64,000 nucleotides of DNA from Caenorhabditis remanei (lineage: Eukaryota > Nematoda > Chromadorea > Rhabditida > Rhabditidae): assembly GCF_010183535.1 (NCBI RefSeq), contig NC_071331.1, positions 248,001 to 312,000 on the forward strand, read 5' to 3'. Made by a program: the position numbers and the translations under genes. Positions 1 to 12,200 of the stretch are shown piece after piece. The notes beneath the pieces were generated by a model, which did no database searches, was not told the DNA's origin, and saw only the letters and a program-made list of their open reading frames with translations. Positions within the stretch are counted from its first letter, which is position 1; every line of letters starts with the position of its first letter.

Positions 1-1
1 T

Positions 2-205
2 AACTGCACTACCCACTGTGAATTTGCGGAAGATAATAATGGAATAATAACAGAGGGCGATTTGTGTGAAGCCCCTCTAGAGGACTCAAACTCAACAACA
101 TCGTTGGAGGTCAAAAAAGAAAGCTTGACCGTATCAGAAACTAGTAACAACTTCAAGATTTTTTTAATCAGTAGCACTATCGGACTGATGCATTTCTACT
201 TGTAA
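2..205 (+). CDS. CAP-like membrane protein, 3' end only (gene A)
   Basis: Only the last exon lies in the window. It encodes the Cys-rich hinge seen in the neighbouring family (C-T-T-H-C-E-F, then an acidic patch, then EGDLCEAP), a Ser/Thr-rich spacer and a terminal hydrophobic stretch ending FYL before TAA. The same hinge, E-G-D-L-C-x-x-P, ends genes B, C, D, G, H, I and J. In CAP/SCP proteins the equivalent C-terminal Cys motif follows the CAP domain; that assignment is inferred from the full-length neighbours. Unlike most of them, this one has no basic residue after the hydrophobic tail. Confidence 0.75.
   Translation, partial: NCTTHCEFAEDNNGIITEGDLCEAPLEDSNSTTSLEVKKESLTVSETSNNFKIFLISSTIGLMHFYL
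12..80 (+). other. Cys-rich hinge of gene A (family signature)
   Basis: C-x3-C-E-F followed by an acidic stretch and EGDLC; used as the family signature in the rest of the cluster. Confidence 0.5.
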
Positions 206-2344
206 TGGTTCAATGTAATTATTCAATAACAATAATAAACAAAGTAATATAAGAAATTTGGAGATCTTGCTCCTTCATCGGGCCATAGGGTTGATGTTTT
301 CGCACGAAAGGTTGTAAGAAAGAGTTTGTCAAAAATCGGTGACACCAGGGTGGAAATAAATATTCATGTTTTAAATAAATGGTCCAGGAATTTCGAAAAC
401 TACCACGGGTATCGCATACAGCGTTGCCAATGCGCAACGGGGATGTTTTGAATGCCTATGTAGAACAATTTTAACAATACTTGCAATCGCACTCAATGAA
501 AAAAAAATTGATGATAGGAAGGTAGAAAAAAGGTTCTTATTTTGATGTTGTGTTCTTCGAATGTACATGATTATATTTTAGTAATAGTGAGAGGCAACAC
601 AAAAATGCCAGTACAAAAGTTTTTAATTCAAACTGTTACCAAATTTCACATGCTTTGAACGCATCTCTTGGGCTACATGCAATGAAAACCATCAATGATC
701 ACAATTTAATCGATGAATGCAAGTTTTTTCCAAAATGTAGTGTAAAAGGAGCTCTGTACTTTTATCATTTCTATCTGTTTTAGGTACATTCAGATATAGA
801 TTGCAATATTTTATTATCCGGTATAGGAAGAAGAAGGACGAGAAGGACCTGCAGTCCTTTTCCCCAACCAATGAAGTATCAAACTAAATGTAACGAGGGA
901 AGGGACTCTCGGCCGGCCGCGTGGTTGTTTATGCCCCGCAGAGCCGAGAGCAATATGTTATCTCAGTCGAAAGAGAACGCGAGGAAAAAAGAGAAGAGAC
1001 ACAGGTGAGTCGCGAACGACCCGTTACGGATGCACCGCAAGTCGCGCGCGGTCCGCATAGGAATCATATGTGGGTCCGTATGCGATCAGTAACGGATCGG
1101 ATCGCGAACGGTTTGAATGTAACGGCGAGCGCTTCCTCCCTTCTATTTTTGTTCTCATTTACTACAAAACCCCGGTTTTTCCAGTCAAACTATACAAAAT
1201 GGATGTTTTATTTTGTTTATTCTGAAAAAGATAACATTTAATACATAAATACATAATTAATACACAAATAAATACATAATAATCACATAAAATTGGGATA
1301 TTAGGTTCACAAAAATAGGTTCGAATCAGGGACGGAGACGACGGATGACTTCTGATTTGACCGTTCTTGTACCCCTGAAATCGGAATATTGAGAGTACGG
1401 TACAATTTTGTAGCTCCTTTCACCGTATTGTTCCATTCGAACTCTGCACCATTTCCCTCGTTAACTGCCGAAATTCTGAAAAAATTTGAAAAAATTTGTA
1501 TTCTTTTGTATTGGCGATACTTACTTCCATTGATAGTCGTTTTATGCTGCTGGCGGAGGCCCGAACGCCCATATTTTCCTTCTGTCGCCGTTAATCATTT
1601 TCTGAAAAGTAATAAATTTAGGATAATTTCATGGAAAGTCAAATGTATCGACGGCTTCCGATGCAATCCTCATGCGAGTAAAATTTTTTAAAGCAAGATT
1701 TTGAACTGTCGCGAATGAAAAAAGCTCAAAATTAGAAAACAAACAAGAAAAATAAATAATTCAGCAAGAAAAACATAGATGGAAGAGGGTGCAGTCTTTA
1801 GTCCCTCAGACCTCAGCCATCGGTAACGGATCCGTACGCGAATCCGTATACCATCCGCGTGCGAGACAATTGCGTTTCTGCGCAAAAGTACAGAGCCGTA
1901 TTCTATCCGTTCGCGATTTTCGGAAACGGACCGTACGCGACTGGCCAGTCGTGAAAATAGCCGTAACGGATCAGTTACGGACCAGAAACCTGGTCCATCC
2001 GCATACGGTTGAAGCGCACTTTACCTGTCGACAGGGCCTGTGACAGTAAATTGTTATTCAACTAGTTAATCGAGTTGAAACGAGTGATATCAACCAATGA
2101 GCATTTTTGCATCTTCCTGATTAGAACGGTTGTAATAAGAATGAATATATCTGAAATCGTCGTAGAAGATAATGTTTTGTAGAGGAAATACTCCTACATT
2201 CCTATTTGCCGAAAACGTCTTGTAAACTGATAAGAATAGAACTGTTGTAGATTTTGATTTCATATTCCTTTTCTTATAAACTTGAAACTATTATCTTAGA
2301 ACACATTAAATTTACTTTTATTATTATTATCATTATTATTCCCT
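206..2344. other. Gene-free interval between genes A and B
   Basis: I find no coding signal. The interval is AT-rich except for a conspicuous CG-rich block at about 885-2045, listed separately. The short open frames lack splice context or family resemblance. Confidence 0.6.
885..2045. mobile_element. CG-rich block with subterminal TAACGGA motifs (candidate DNA transposon)
   Basis: Two CG-rich flanks (about 985-1130 and 1815-1990) are full of variants of GTAACGGATC and its complement GATCCGTTAC plus TCCGTATGCG. They are separated by about 700 bp of ordinary AT-rich DNA. Motif clusters at both ends of a defined block resemble the subterminal repeats of some DNA transposons. I see no transposase and the exact ends are unclear. 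Confidence 0.4.
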
Positions 2345-3628
2345 CTATTGCCTACGAAGAACAAATAAAATGACAAGCACAATCACCAAAATTATGGGAG
2401 CGCTAGAAGAGAAACTGGTTTCCAATGCTTTCATTTCTTCTTGCTGTTGAGCATAAAACCCTGTTGGGGGAACACACAACTCTCCGATTTCATCTACTCC
2501 TTCTTCGTTTTTTATAAGTTCACAGCTTGTTTCACATTTCGAGCAGGCTGCTCCTGGTGTGAACATTCGGGTTTGATATGGAAGTCTGAAATAACACAAT
2601 TATATGAACAACAAAACACAAGAAACTCCAACTTTTTGACAAAACAAATCGAAAGCAAAAGTGTAGAAAAACAACCGATTTCAAATCGATTTGCGAAAAC
2701 AGCTTCACCAGCTCCAAACTCTTTTCCTTTCTCTATTGGGTACGTCAGTGGAATAGATAATCCCATCCAAAGTAGAATTACCACCTTCTCAATCTAAAAA
2801 TATTGTATGTTTGTTCAACTTCGTTGATTTTGATTCACCAATTCTAGCCAGTATTGCAGTTTTTCTTTGATCGCTTGTATCGGTACTCCACTGAATGCAA
2901 GTTCGACCAATTTCCAAATATCTCCCATCCAATGAAAACCGATATAATCTTTGTGATGAAGAGTTCCACCAAATTTTTTCAAATCCGGTCCACCTTCTTT
3001 CATGTATTCCCAAGCAGCTTGTTCTAGTTGTCGATTCCAAACCTTAAAATTGGAAAACGAGTAGCACTAGAAAATGGAATAACTTAGGCTTTAAAAACAT
3101 GAATAATCCATTCTTACTTTCGAAAAACTCGGTTTGAAACAGATACAATTTTGTCGTTGATAAAATAATTAATTTTTGTTCTTATTGCTCACCATTTTGT
3201 ACATATCCGCCGCTGGCCCAAAAACGTCCTCTTTAAAGAGTTTCTTCAAATGGGGAATCAACGCCAGGACCTCTGCAAGCTTGGAAACGTCCCCAGAAGC
3301 CAGAATACGCCGAGCACCATTGAATTGATCCAGCATTTTCTTTCGAAAATTGAATGGATTCATCTTAGCAGGGCCGGACACTTGGACTGAAAAAAATGTT
3401 GGAGGATGAAAGCTAACCATAGAACACATAGACTTTGAAATGTATCAGAGCGAAGTTCATTTACCGTCGATCTTATAAAAACAGTATTTTTTTCAGTTCT
3501 GCACAGCTTAAAATTACGGTGGAAGAGCTTTTAAAGCGACCCCGCGAGTGTTCACAAACAGCTATAATAAGATACTAAGCTGTCTTACCGAGTATGAGAA
3601 GAATAATCGATATCGATAGCCATTTCAT
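2345..3628 (-). CDS. CAP/SCP-like single-pass membrane protein (gene B)
   Basis: Five exons: 3628-3589, 3386-3193, 3042-2839, 2793-2633, 2585-2345; 279 residues in one frame. The order is signal peptide (MKWLSISIILLIL); FRKKMLDQFNGARRILASG, matching the first CAP helix; GPAADMYKM; WNRQLEQAA; IGFHWMGD; a hydrophobic strand; the CAP-like FANRFEIGC and ICF; a hinge with C-x2-C and GELCVPP; and a hydrophobic tail ending VLRRQ. The canonical CAP GHxTQ histidine motif is absent. I infer a secretory-pathway protein anchored by its C-terminus. Function is unknown; CAP identity rests on motif order, not overall similarity. Exons 1+2, 3 and 4 match genes C and G in length. Confidence 0.8.
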
Positions 3629-3919
3629 TTCTCTCTCGAATTGATCGATCTACCGGAAAATCTCTCGAACTGATTCTTTTGTTTTTTCCACCTTCAATTA
3701 GGCTAAACAAAGGTCATAAAAGGTCACGTATTCTTTTCGTAGGTCCTTGAATTCTATCGAAAAACTACAATATACCGGATGTGGTGAACATACTTTTTGC
3801 GATGTTAACAAAAATTATTTTTCATGCCTAACAAGTTTTTTGCTAGCTGTACCTTCTCTGATAATAATTGAGACAACTTTTACATTTAGCAAAATCTTTA
3901 TTATAGCAGTTATTAAATT

Positions 3920-4952
3920 CTACTTCCAAGAGTGGAACGCAAGAATAAGAATGAATGGGATCATTAAAGCGAAAGTGATGGAATCAGTTGCTACTGTATC
4001 CGTCAATGTCATATTTGATGCAACAAAATTAACTTGTTCTTCTTTCGGAGGCACACATAGTTCTCCCTCAGTAATTGTCCCATCACTCTCTTGCCAATAC
4101 TCACAATGGGTGGGGCAACTAGTACATGGTATTCCCGATTTGAACATGGACTCTCGATAAGGAAGTCTGGAAAATAACTGAAGACTGAGAAGCATACATA
4201 TGTAGTTCAACTAGCCTTTTCAAAAAGCAAACTGAATATAAAATTTCAGTGAAGCAGCCTATCTCGTATCGTTCGCCAAACATGGCTTCTGCTGGACCAA
4301 ACATTGCGCCTTCCTTGATTGGAATAGACTTTGGAGCGGCGAGAGCAAGCCAAATAAACATAACGATTGCTTCCACCTGAAAAATAAATCAGAAGTAATT
4401 TATTGTGTCTTAGGGTTACCCACAACTTCTAGAAAGTCCTTGAATTTTTCCTTCAACTTGCCTTCCGGCACTGCAAATCCAACAACATCGCTCAGTATAT
4501 TGAACACGTTTCCCAACCAATAAAATCCGATGTGATCTTTGTACTCTATTGAAGCCATTGGATTACTACTTTTTTTAGATTCCTTCAAGTATTCGAATGC
4601 AACTTGTTCTAGTTGCCGACTCCATTTCTGAAAATCTCAATATTTCATTTGAAGACTTGAGTTATATAGTTTCACCAATTGATACATGTTTGCAGCAGGA
4701 CCAAGAAAATCGGTATTAACTTTTTTGAATAATGGTATTAAAGTTTTGATTAGATCAACTAATTTTCCGATATCTCCTCCGGCTATAAATCTCCGAGCAT
4801 TATTGAAATTGTCTAGTGTTGTTTGACGAAACTTGAAAAAGTTCGGTCCATCTGAATTGAACTATCAGTAATAAATTTATATGGACCTTCATACCGGGGT
4901 TTCCAAAGTGTAGAAGTATCGACAAGATCAAAATCAGCTGTAGACATTTCAT
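3920..4952 (-). CDS. CAP/SCP-like single-pass membrane protein with a GC-AG intron (gene C)
   Basis: Five exons: 4952-4895, 4851-4676, 4627-4424, 4376-4216, 4166-3920; 281 residues. It has a signal peptide (MKCLQLILILSILL), a CAP-like core with KWSRQLEQVA, HIGFYWLGN, GPAEAMFGERYEIGC and SVCFLKR, the hinge CTSCPTHCEYW...EGELCVPP, and a hydrophobic tail ending AFHSWK. Intron 4 must begin with GC, not GT, at 4215-4214 to keep the frame. That makes exon 4 exactly 161 nt, as in genes B and G. Tandem with B (same strand) and divergent from D, so a recent duplicate is likely. Biological role unknown. Confidence 0.8.
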
Positions 4953-5175
4953 TTTGTCTTTGACTTCAATGGAAGTGCAGTCGGTTGGCAAGTGACTTTT
5001 TTTCAAACTGATATTTATCTTTTTTTTGAATTTGAAGCGCCACGAAAACAATGTCACGTTACTGTTTTTGTTTTTTTTTCTCAGAAAAAAAGAGTTTTTT
5101 CGTGACCTTCATTTTATTTCTTTTCTTCGCTCTTCCGAAATAAAAAATTATTATCAATCCTTCCACTCAACAAAA

Positions 5176-6608
5176 ATGTTGAAACTTCTCATACTCATCG
5201 CAGTTTTTGGGATAATTGGTAGGTCTCCACAGTAGTTCGTGGTCTGAAAAGAACAATTTCAGAATCGATCGGCCAGGAAAAAAACGTGACTATCAATCAT
5301 CGTGGCCGATTTTTCATGAGAAATTTGAACGAAGCTCGAGCAATTCTCGCTTCTGGAGCCCTCCGCCAGTTGAAAATCCTTGAACTTGGAATGATTAAAC
5401 TTCCGCCAGTGGGTCCTGCGGCGAACATGTTTAGACTGGTAACTTATTGAAGATATCAAAAAGCATTTTCAAACCCATTTTTTAAAGAAATGGAGTACCG
5501 AGTTGGAGGATGTGGCAAAAAAGAGCATCCGTCTTCTACCTGCTTCTAATTTCTACGGCAATCACAAAGATGGTGGCTACTCTGGTTTTTATTGGAAATA
5601 TGATTTGGTTCAAGCCGTGAAAAAATTGGTGGAGAAGAAAGGCGTGCCAGGTTTGAGTTTTGGAAGTATTGAAGATACCCTGAAAAAATTTTCTAGTGCG
5701 GTACGTTGTTGTTGGGGATAATAACCGTGAGAAACACATAATTTCAGCTTGAAACTCTCGTTTTCATTGTGTGGGCAATTTTAACATATCCGACAAAGTT
5801 TCCAATAGGCAAGAAACAAGACATTGGGCCTTCTGAAGCATTGTTTGCACATCGATATGAGATTGGATGCGCTTTCGATGACTTCGCATTATGCATGATG
5901 AGAGCGTTCGTTTATTTATTTTTACAATGGAAGTCTTTGGAGACGCGGCTTGCAAACGATCTATACATTTGGTCAAAGGTGTTTTCGACTACGTAGAGTT
6001 CATTTCTGTCATCAAAACCTGCTAAATATCTCTGCTAACCGATTTTGAGTTTTGAGCTCAAACGTTCCAACGTACGAGCACAGGCGGACCGCTGGAGAAT
6101 ACATATGGAACCGTGCGGTGGCGTATGCGGCCAACTTGGAATTCCAGTGAAAAAGTTTAACCATATGAAAACTTTGAGAGCTCATAACTCGGCTCGCAAT
6201 ACATTTAGCCGATTTTGATGACAGAAATGAATTCCCCGTAGTCGATAGTACCTATAAACAAATTTATAGATCGTATGAAAGCCGAGTCTCCAAAGACTTC
6301 CCTTGTTAAACTTATTCATGTCATTTACCTAGATAACAATACTTGTTTTCAGAGGAGTAAACAACGGTTCACTTTACGAAGAGGGAGTTGCTTGCACCCA
6401 ATGTCCAACCAACTGTGAATTCAGTGAAAATATTGATGGAAGTATCGAGGAAGGAGATTTGTGTGTTCCACCGGCAACTGGATCAGATTTTGAAGCGCAA
6501 ATGAAAGAATCTGAAGAAATGCAAGAGTTCATTGATTCATCTAGTTTGAATTTCAGTCCAATGTTAATTTGTGTACTTCTGATCATTGTGTTCATTCTCA
6601 GAAAATAA
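5176..6608 (+). CDS. CAP/SCP-like single-pass membrane protein (gene D)
   Basis: Five exons: 5176-5218, 5263-5438, 5488-5700, 5748-5905, 6353-6608; 281 residues. The signal peptide begins MLKLLILIAVFGIIG. The core has NLNEARAILASG, GPAANMFRL, KWSTELEDVA, SGFYWKYD and FAHRYEIGC. The hinge has CTQCPTNC and EGDLCVPP, and the hydrophobic tail ends VFILRK. A TTATCA (GATA-type site on the other strand) lies at 5151-5156, just before the start. Intron 4 is unusually long because of a 381 bp inverted-repeat element. The start was chosen because it opens a clean signal peptide at a conserved exon length. Confidence 0.8.
5925..6305. mobile_element. 381 bp inverted-repeat MITE in intron 4 of gene D
   Basis: The arms near 5925-6010 and 6215-6305 are inverted copies. 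The left reads CAATGGAAGTCTTTGGAGAC; the right end is its near-complement. TTA flanks both sides (5922-5924 and 6306-6308), consistent with a 3 bp target duplication. TTA/TAA duplications are typical of PIF/Harbinger elements; that assignment is inference. It has no coding capacity. Confidence 0.75.
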
Positions 6609-6646
6609 ATAATAAATCTAATAAATTTTATTCTCGATAGCCCTGG

Positions 6647-8403
6647 CTAGTTGTTCAATCCAAAAATAATTGAAATCAGAAAAAGAATAACAAAGAATAA
6701 AGGAGAGAAACCAAATGAAGCATCGTCATCGTCTGGCCACTCGACAGAAAACTCATCTACCGTTGAATTATCCGACGCATTGAATCCGTCCACAATCTCA
6801 AATTTCGATATTTTCGGTCTCAATCTTCCTTCGTATTTGTCTCGAAGTGCAAAGAAATAACTGGGTGGAGGAGTACACAATGAAGAATTGGATCCGTAAT
6901 GACACTTTGAAGCAGGTTTTCCCGGTTCATAAAACATATTGTCATGTCTGTCTTTTCTGGAAAAAGAAGTTGATGAGCTAAAATTGATAGTCTTTTTAAA
7001 AATACACTGGTCCAATAATACAATACGAATCTGGAATGGCCACTACACAACCAACTTCCATACTGTTTGCATATAAAGCCTGAAACATTATTTTCTAATA
7101 TATTGAACTTTCGTCAACACAAACCTCATGAATACTGTCTTCGATTGCAGCTTTATTGAAAATTGGAGCATCAATTCCACTCAAAATAAGGTAACATGCA
7201 TAATATGCCACTTTTGCCTGCAAGGTTGACATAAATGTAATTGCATCAAACATTCAAAATAAATAAACAAACCCATTTGAAAAACCCCGAAATAACTTTT
7301 CCGAGAAAGTTTCCAATTATATATTCCAAATAGCCACCAAACTTAAACATTCTGTATTTTTTCCCTTCATAAACGGTATCTCGTTGCCCGTCATGGAATA
7401 GATTTCGTTTAATCGATGCCAATTGAGCCAAACGACGATTCCATACCTAAAATGTAAAGGTGTAATTGACGAAATATGGTAACTATTGTATTAATACCAA
7501 AATGTTCATGTCAGCTGCTGGTCCCAATGTGTTGCTTGGCATATGGAATTCAGTTTCTTCTTGTGGAATATTTGTGGTATTGTATCGAAAATCGAGAGAG
7601 TTTCCACTATGACCAACTGAAACGTGATAGGAATTAGCATAATAACATTTAGTAATTTTATCTTCGATCTAATGATTCAGATAAAAGATTGTTGTTTAAA
7701 ACGGCTTACGAGGGTTATTGATGTCTTTGTTTCTTCGTCTCCTTTTTCCGAAAAAATCAGAGATAGCACCCCCAACATCACTAGCAAAATCTTAAATTAA
7801 ATGATGATTTTATAATGAATAGAACAGACAAACCAATAAATCCTTCTGCCAATTCAGTGACACCATCCTCGATCCTCAAAGCGACATCTATATGTTAAGC
7901 AACCTTTTTTCGACAAAAAATTTTAAAACTTACCCATAATAATATTACCAGTTTGAACAGCAAGTTCTAAAATGTACACTATATAGTTAAGGAATTGCAA
8001 ATCAGTAGAATTTTACCTCCCCAGCCTTCGAATGAAGAGACCTTCGTGTATACTAATGTAATTGCATCCCAAGCTTTTTCAATTGAATCTTCGATAAATG
8101 CAACTACTTTTCCTGCAGCTATTATAAATTTTTCAAGACCCTTGAGTATATTTCCAATATATCCATCAGCGATAAGCCGTCGGAGTGTATTCAATTCGTC
8201 TAGAGTGAGTGCATCGTGTTTTGTCAAAGGAAACTCGGATTTTATCATTGTGACAACATCTCCTGACTCCAAAAAATGATTTCCATCTACAGTTGGTATT
8301 CCTGAAATCAAAAGATGAACGTTTAAAAAGTAAAGTGTTTTCATGTGATAAACTAACCGAGCCATGTCAATGAAATCAACGACAATATGAAGATTTGTCT
8401 CAT
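6647..8403 (-). CDS. Divergent, expanded CAP-like membrane protein (gene E)
   Basis: Ten exons, roughly 420 residues. The start at 8403 opens a signal peptide (MRQIFILSLISLTWL). Family landmarks in order are ELNTLRRLIADG (CAP helix 1), about 110 extra residues spread over small exons including an RRRRNK basic patch, LGPAADMNIL, VWNRRLAQLA, ALYANSMEVGC (counterpart of the FAxRYEIGC motif), a reduced hinge with CTPPP, an acidic DDDD patch, and a hydrophobic tail ending IFGLNN. It has fewer cysteines in the hinge and the GFYW motif is gone. A diverged family member; function unknown. Inverted GATAAG sites lie at about 8459-8485 upstream. Confidence 0.7.
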
Positions 8404-8458
8404 ATTTGAAAACTTGTCGTTTTAATCTGAGTACTATTTATGAGCAACTCTCAATATT

Positions 8459-8485
8459 CTTATCTTCCTTTCTAATCAGATAAGA
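8459..8485. promoter_or_regulatory. Paired GATAAG sites upstream of gene E
   Basis: CTTATC (8459-8464) and AGATAAGA (8478-8485) face each other about 55-80 bp from the gene E start. Confidence 0.4.
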
Positions 8486-8530
8486 AAACTTACACGTGTC
8501 AGTATTCCCAAAAAACCAAAGTTCAGCGTT

Positions 8531-8675
8531 TTTTCGAAAAGCGCTCCGTCGCACATCGGTTGGCACGGAGCAAAAAAACACTGTTAAAGATTTTCACGTT
8601 TGTTTGTCGTATTTTTGAGGCGAAGTCAATATAAACTGCGACGCGCACGCAAAGCTTCTCGAAAAAGTCTAATCG
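8531..8675 (+). repeat. Dispersed repeat R1, copy 1
   Basis: Shares GCGCTCCGTCGCAC, TTGGCACGG, ACGTTT-TTGTCGTAT and GACGCGCACGCAAAG with copies near 23.9, 26.1, 33.7 and 35.2 kb. Non-coding. Confidence 0.6.
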
Positions 8676-8787
8676 TTCCCATAAAAAGTTGTTCTGTGTG
8701 ACAGTTAATTTTACTATGACAAAACTCTCAAAGTTTGACATTTTCTTCTGAAAAAGACAAAAGATGATATAGTTTTGGCCGGTACTG
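8676..8787. mobile_element. Half copy of the ACCGG-terminal TA MITE
   Basis: Ends TTTTGGCCGGTACTG followed by TA, matching the termini of the MITEs at 14550 and 35283. Only one arm is present. Confidence 0.5.
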
Positions 8788-9214
8788 TATGTTAGCTTCA
8801 TTCAAATCTAGTATGACTCATTGATCGAAGGAATTGGATAAAGATTGAGTAACTAAAGGGAACGACCCCTTCACAAAATCATAATGGGTCGAATCAAGCA
8901 TGTCATTTAGCTTCGCACTTTGCTCTCTCCCCGTCGATGTCACATTAGTGGACTTTGCAAAAAAAAGGCTATGAGCACCCACTAAACCTCTGTCAGAGTC
9001 TTCGTATTTACAAATGATCAGGTTCAAATAGACTGTTTCGATAAACTCTCGCAACTTTTTGTGATTTGTCATCCCTCCGAAAAGATTCAAAATCGGTAGG
9101 TGCGAACAAATGAAGTGCAGAGATTACCCGCCGTCTCTATTTCTTCTATATGAAGATATACAGATCAAACATGAATTATTTGGTGTTACATCGGTCATTT
9201 TTTGTTCCGTTTCA

Positions 9215-12200
9215 ATGCGGTTCTTCACATTCTTTATTGTGATTTATTTTGGAGATGTTTCTGCAGGAAACTTGGATCCAAGAGCCGTTCTTGTTCAAAA
9301 CTTTTTAAGACGCACTCTCTGACTCGTTCGATCACCCATAGGCACACGAAAAAAGTTGACCATCTCCGATTTGCCTATAATTTTTATCAATGATAGTATC
9401 AAGTGTTCTCAGCAAACTGGGGTACTTTTTAGCCGGGTCCGTCACCTGGGTACCTAGGAAAATCAAAAAATCGATATTTTTCGAAAATTTTTCCTGAAGA
9501 AGTTAGGTATGAAATCTCAACGGGAAATTATTGTAGACACTATTTTAATCATTTTTTGTGTTCAGAACAAAATTCCAGCTCAACACCTTCATTGTGAAAA
9601 TTTTCAAAATATATGAAATTTTTGGGTTTTTTTCATGAAATCGTTTTTATCTCGTCAGTGACACGAGAAGACGGGATTTTTTATTTTAAATTCGAAATCT
9701 ACATAAAATTTGGTATTGGAAACATGCTGTCCCTACTCGTAACTCTAGACCCAAAGAAAGATTTTTGGGGAAAAATGAGAAAAACTGCGATTTCAATTTT
9801 CAAGTCCTTCCAGTAATTTATTTTTGATGTTTCAAAATAATGGTTTTTTGAAGTTTTTCATTCAATCATGCCATTTTTATTCAGTTCCGGTACAATTTTC
9901 GATCATACCACAAAAAAATTTTCGAAAAAAATGAATTTTTTGATTTCTGAAAATTTTCTCCTGCATTGAACCATTCCGACTGAAATGTTAAGGATAGCAT
10001 TATAAAATCAGGAGAATATAACTGGAATATTCTTAAGGTTTATAAAAAACTTGATTCCCACTGTCGGCTCACCTTCTACTTACGCGTTCATGATGAAATT
10101 CAGCGAAATTTTCAACTTGGGAAGTTGGTGCAACGGTACTTCATACTTGCAACGTTATTTGACAGGGAATTGCGATGAATATGACAGAAATAGTGAGAAA
10201 ACTGCAAAAATTGATAGATTCAGCAAGATTTACAAAAAAGGCTTTAAAAAACTAGGACTCATAAATGTTCAATGGTCAGACCTTTTTATGGATATCAGGA
10301 AAAAACGTTTCAAGTTTTTTTTTTCGTAAATCTTGCTGAATCTATCAATTTTTGCAGTTTTCTCACTATTTCTGTCATATTCATCGCAATTCCCTGTCAA
10401 ATAACGTTGCAAGTATGAAGTACCGTTGCACCAACTTCCCAAGTTGAAAATTTCGCTGAATTTCATCATGAACGCGTAAGTAGAAGGTGAGCCGACAGTG
10501 GGAATCAAGTTTTTTATAAACCTTAAGAATATTCCAGTTATATTCTCCTGGTTTTATAATGCTATCCTTAACATTTCAGTCGGAATGGTTCAATGCAGGA
10601 GAAAATTTTCAGAAATCAAAAAATTCATTTTTTTCGAAAATTTTTTTGTGGTATGATCGAAAATTGTACCGGAACTGAACAAAAATGGCATGATTAAATG
10701 AAAAACTTCAAAAAACCATTATTTTGAAACATCAAAAATAAATTACTGGAAGGACTTGAAAATTGAAATCGCAGTTTTTCTCATTTTTCCCCAAAAATCT
10801 TTCTTTGGGTCTAGAGTTACGAGTAGGGACAGCATGTTTCCAATACCAAATTTTATGTAGATTTCGAATTTAAAATAAAAAATCCCGTCTTCTCGTGTCA
10901 CTGACGAGATAAAAACGATTTCATGAAAAAAACCCAAAAATTTCATATATTTTGAAAATTTTCACAATGAAGGTGTTGAGCTGGAATTTTCTTCTGAACA
11001 CAAAAAATGCTTAAAATAGTGTCTACAATAATTTCCCGTTGAGATTTCATTCCTAACTTCTTCAGGAAAAATTTTCGAAAAATATCGATTTTTTGATTTT
11101 CCTAGGTACCCAGTTGATGGACCCGGCCAAAAAGTACCCTTATTTGCTGAGAACACTTGATACTATCTTTGATCAAAATTATAGGCAAATCGGAGATGGT
11201 CAACTTTTTTCGTGTGCCTATGGTCTGTTGATCCATGCTCGATCGACTCGGAGAGTGCGTCTTAAACAGTAATAAGGAAGCAGTCAAGGGGACGGGGAAT
11301 GATAGTAAGTTTGAGAATTATTAAAAATTCATAATTTATGACTCATAAACAAACATTTTGCAGAAGTTTTATCCGCTGCGATTGTTAATACTCTTGGTTT
11401 GAATACAAGCAATTCGGGCGCTTTATCAGATGCGTCAAATAACAATTTAGTACTTATGGGTGAGTTGGATTCTCTATTTGAGTTGAGTTGACGATAAAAA
11501 GTTTCCAGACGCAACCGTAGCCTGTGATTCTGGATGGAAACAGTGGAGTGGTAATGGAATGTGCTATAAGGTATGTCCACCAAAAATAATACTTTTATAT
11601 CACTTTTTGAAGATTTCATCAACTGACACTACCTGGTACGCCGCGGAAGATTGGTGTTACAGTCAGAGGTCTGGATCCCATTTGACTTCTATACATAGTC
11701 AGGCAGAAGCACAGTGGATTGCAGGTGAGGCCCCCTACAGCTAAGTCAAACCATAACTTATTTCAGCCACCTACGTTTCTGGAGGTTGGTTACCATACAT
11801 GGACAATTGGGTTGGGCTGAGAAGAAGTGTAATTTTCATTTTTCATTTTGTTGAATCTGAAATTTGTATATTCAGTGTGACAATACCACGTACGTTTGGA
11901 CTGACGGAACACCAGTTGATTATTTGTGGTGGCAGCCTGGATATCCGGGATCGAAAGACCCTGAGAAGAGTTGTGTGACGATTTGGGTAACCACACTGCT
12001 TAAACTTAATTCCGCTTACACGCCGGGAATGTTTGATGATATTTGGGATTGTGGTACTAATACAGCGACACCCACTTGTAAATACGACCCAACTTCTAGT
12101 GAGTTTTGAGGTTTTTGTTTTTGAGAAACACTACGAAGTTTTTTTAGCCGCTCCTCACATCAAATACGACACCAGTTACACGTGTGCAGAGACTACGACT

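Larger units (their letters stand above)
8404..9214. other. Interval between gene E and the lectin gene, mostly repeat relics
   Basis: It contains a copy of the dispersed repeat with GCGCTCCGTCGCAC and a half MITE ending GGCCGGTACTG-TA at about 8787. The remaining 8800-9200 shows nothing I recognise. An upstream in-frame ATG at 9110 exists, but the ATG at 9215 opens a proper signal peptide. Confidence 0.5.

Noticed and set aside
921..1241. Open frame in the CG-rich block
   Set aside because: It lies within the repeated motif region, ends in AT-rich sequence and has no splice or family support.
9613..10946. Mirrored open frames in the foldback element
   Set aside because: The same peptide is read on both arms because the arms are inverted copies. 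No known domain; probably chance.
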